From: Pseudomonadota bacterium
GTDB lineage: Bacteria; Pseudomonadota; Gammaproteobacteria; Burkholderiales; Burkholderiaceae
NCBI GenBank assembly: GCA_021778935.1
Contig: JAJYBQ010000027.1
Coordinates: 1 to 14,788 of the forward strand
DNA length: 14,788 bases
Direction: 5' to 3'
The stretch's first letter is position 1. Every line of letters starts with the position of its first letter. A model generated the notes under the pieces. That model was not told where the DNA came from, did not search any database, and saw only the letters and a program-made list of their open reading frames with translations. Made by a program: the position numbers and the translations under genes. This document shows, in pieces, positions 14,236-14,788 of the stretch.

Positions 14236-14788
14236 TCAGGCCCCGATATACGCCGCGGCGCCCGCCAACCAGCGGTCGACGATCGACGCCGCCGCACGCT
14301 CGTCTTCCCGCAACAGCCGATCGGCTTCGGCGCGCGCGATGTCGAGCAGGTCGACGTCCCGTTCGATGTCCGCGACACGCAGCATCGGCAGGCCCCACTG
14401 CCGCGCGCCGAGGAATTCTCCGGGGCCGCGCAGGCGCAGGTCGGCACGGGCGATCTCGAATCCGTCCGTGCTCTCGTAGAGGATCTTGAGGCGGGCACGC
14501 GCCGTTTCCGAAAGCGGCTCGTCGAACAGCAGCACGCAGGCGCTTTCGACGGCACCGCGGCCGACCCGGCCGCGCAATTGGTGCAGCGTCGCCAGGCCGA
14601 AGCGCTGCGCGTGCTCGATCACCATCAGGCTGGCGTTGGGCACGTCGATACCCACCTCGATCACGGTGGTCGCCACGAGCACGTCGATCGCCCCGGCGGC
14701 GAAGGAATCCATCACCGCCGTCTTCTCCGCCGCCGCCATCTGGCCGTGGAGCAGGCCCAGGCGCAGATCGGGCAGCGCCGCCCGCGTC
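14236..14788 (-). CDS. recG: ATP-dependent DNA helicase RecG, C-terminal part (5' end outside window)
   Basis: RecG is a monomeric superfamily 2 helicase that remodels stalled replication forks and Holliday junctions. About 184 C-terminal codons are visible. They include LGLLHGQM, then [15 protein letters not shown] (helicase motif V), and [10 protein letters not shown] (motif VI with its arginines), followed by the RecG-specific wedge-contacting end: [20 protein letters not shown], then [20 protein letters not shown] and [16 protein letters not shown]. The reading frame continues beyond the right edge without a stop; a Met at 14739 is internal, not the start. Its TGA is 19 bases before oxyR on the same strand, the arrangement found in several betaproteobacteria. 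Confidence 0.97.
   Translation of the reverse strand, partial: TRAALPDLRLGLLHGQMAAAEKTAVMDSFAAGAIDVLVATTVIEVGIDVPNASLMVIEHAQRFGLATLHQLRGRVGRGAVESACVLLFDEPLSETARARLKILYESTDGFEIARADLRLRGPGEFLGARQWGLPMLRVADIERDVDLLDIARAEADRLLREDERAAASIVDRWLAGAAAYIGA

Overview
The window looks like chromosomal DNA of a GC-rich betaproteobacterium with autotrophic capacity. This rests on three points: Calvin-cycle genes in the order cbbY-cbbF-cbbP-cbbT with a divergent CbbR-type regulator; a proteobacterial class I phosphoribulokinase; and a recG-oxyR-ubiA cluster of the kind seen in Burkholderiales and relatives. I cannot name a genus from sequence alone.

Layout. Positions 1-3254 (minus strand) hold the Calvin-cycle operon, transcribed from right to left: cbbY (xylulose-1,5-bisphosphate phosphatase), fructose-1,6-bisphosphatase, phosphoribulokinase, and the N-terminal 138 codons of transketolase, which runs off the left edge. 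cbbR (3342-4259, plus) diverges from it across an AT-rich 87-base promoter region. No RuBisCO genes lie between cbbR and cbbY, so they must be elsewhere. Positions 4308-6230 (minus) hold a yceI-type periplasmic protein followed by an unusual Nramp-like metal transporter. A pseudoazurin gene (6489-6953, plus) diverges from yceI. A DUF4397-like lipoprotein (7027-8319, minus) converges on pseudoazurin.

Positions 8320-9479 are a patchwork. They hold a stand-alone LuxR-type DNA-binding domain, a tRNA-Arg(ACG) with a strong terminator, a 19-base-period tandem repeat, and the C-terminal remnant of a tyrosine-recombinase integrase whose expected catalytic Tyr reads Asp. This looks like the scar of an element integrated at the tRNA. 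Next comes a three-PAS HD-GYP protein (9480-11258, plus) with visibly lower GC than the housekeeping genes.

The right end (11308-14788, minus) returns to core genes: recG (5' part outside the window), oxyR with Cys199/Cys208, ubiA overlapping oxyR by ATGA, and a YeaD-type hexose-6-phosphate mutarotase.

Functionally, the left end serves CO2 fixation under CbbR control. The middle supplies periplasmic electron transfer and metal handling. The right end combines DNA repair, peroxide sensing and ubiquinone synthesis. I found no clearly new multi-gene system. The most interesting parts are the tRNA-Arg integration scar, the divergent Nramp protein, the orphan LuxR HTH and the DUF4397-like lipoprotein.
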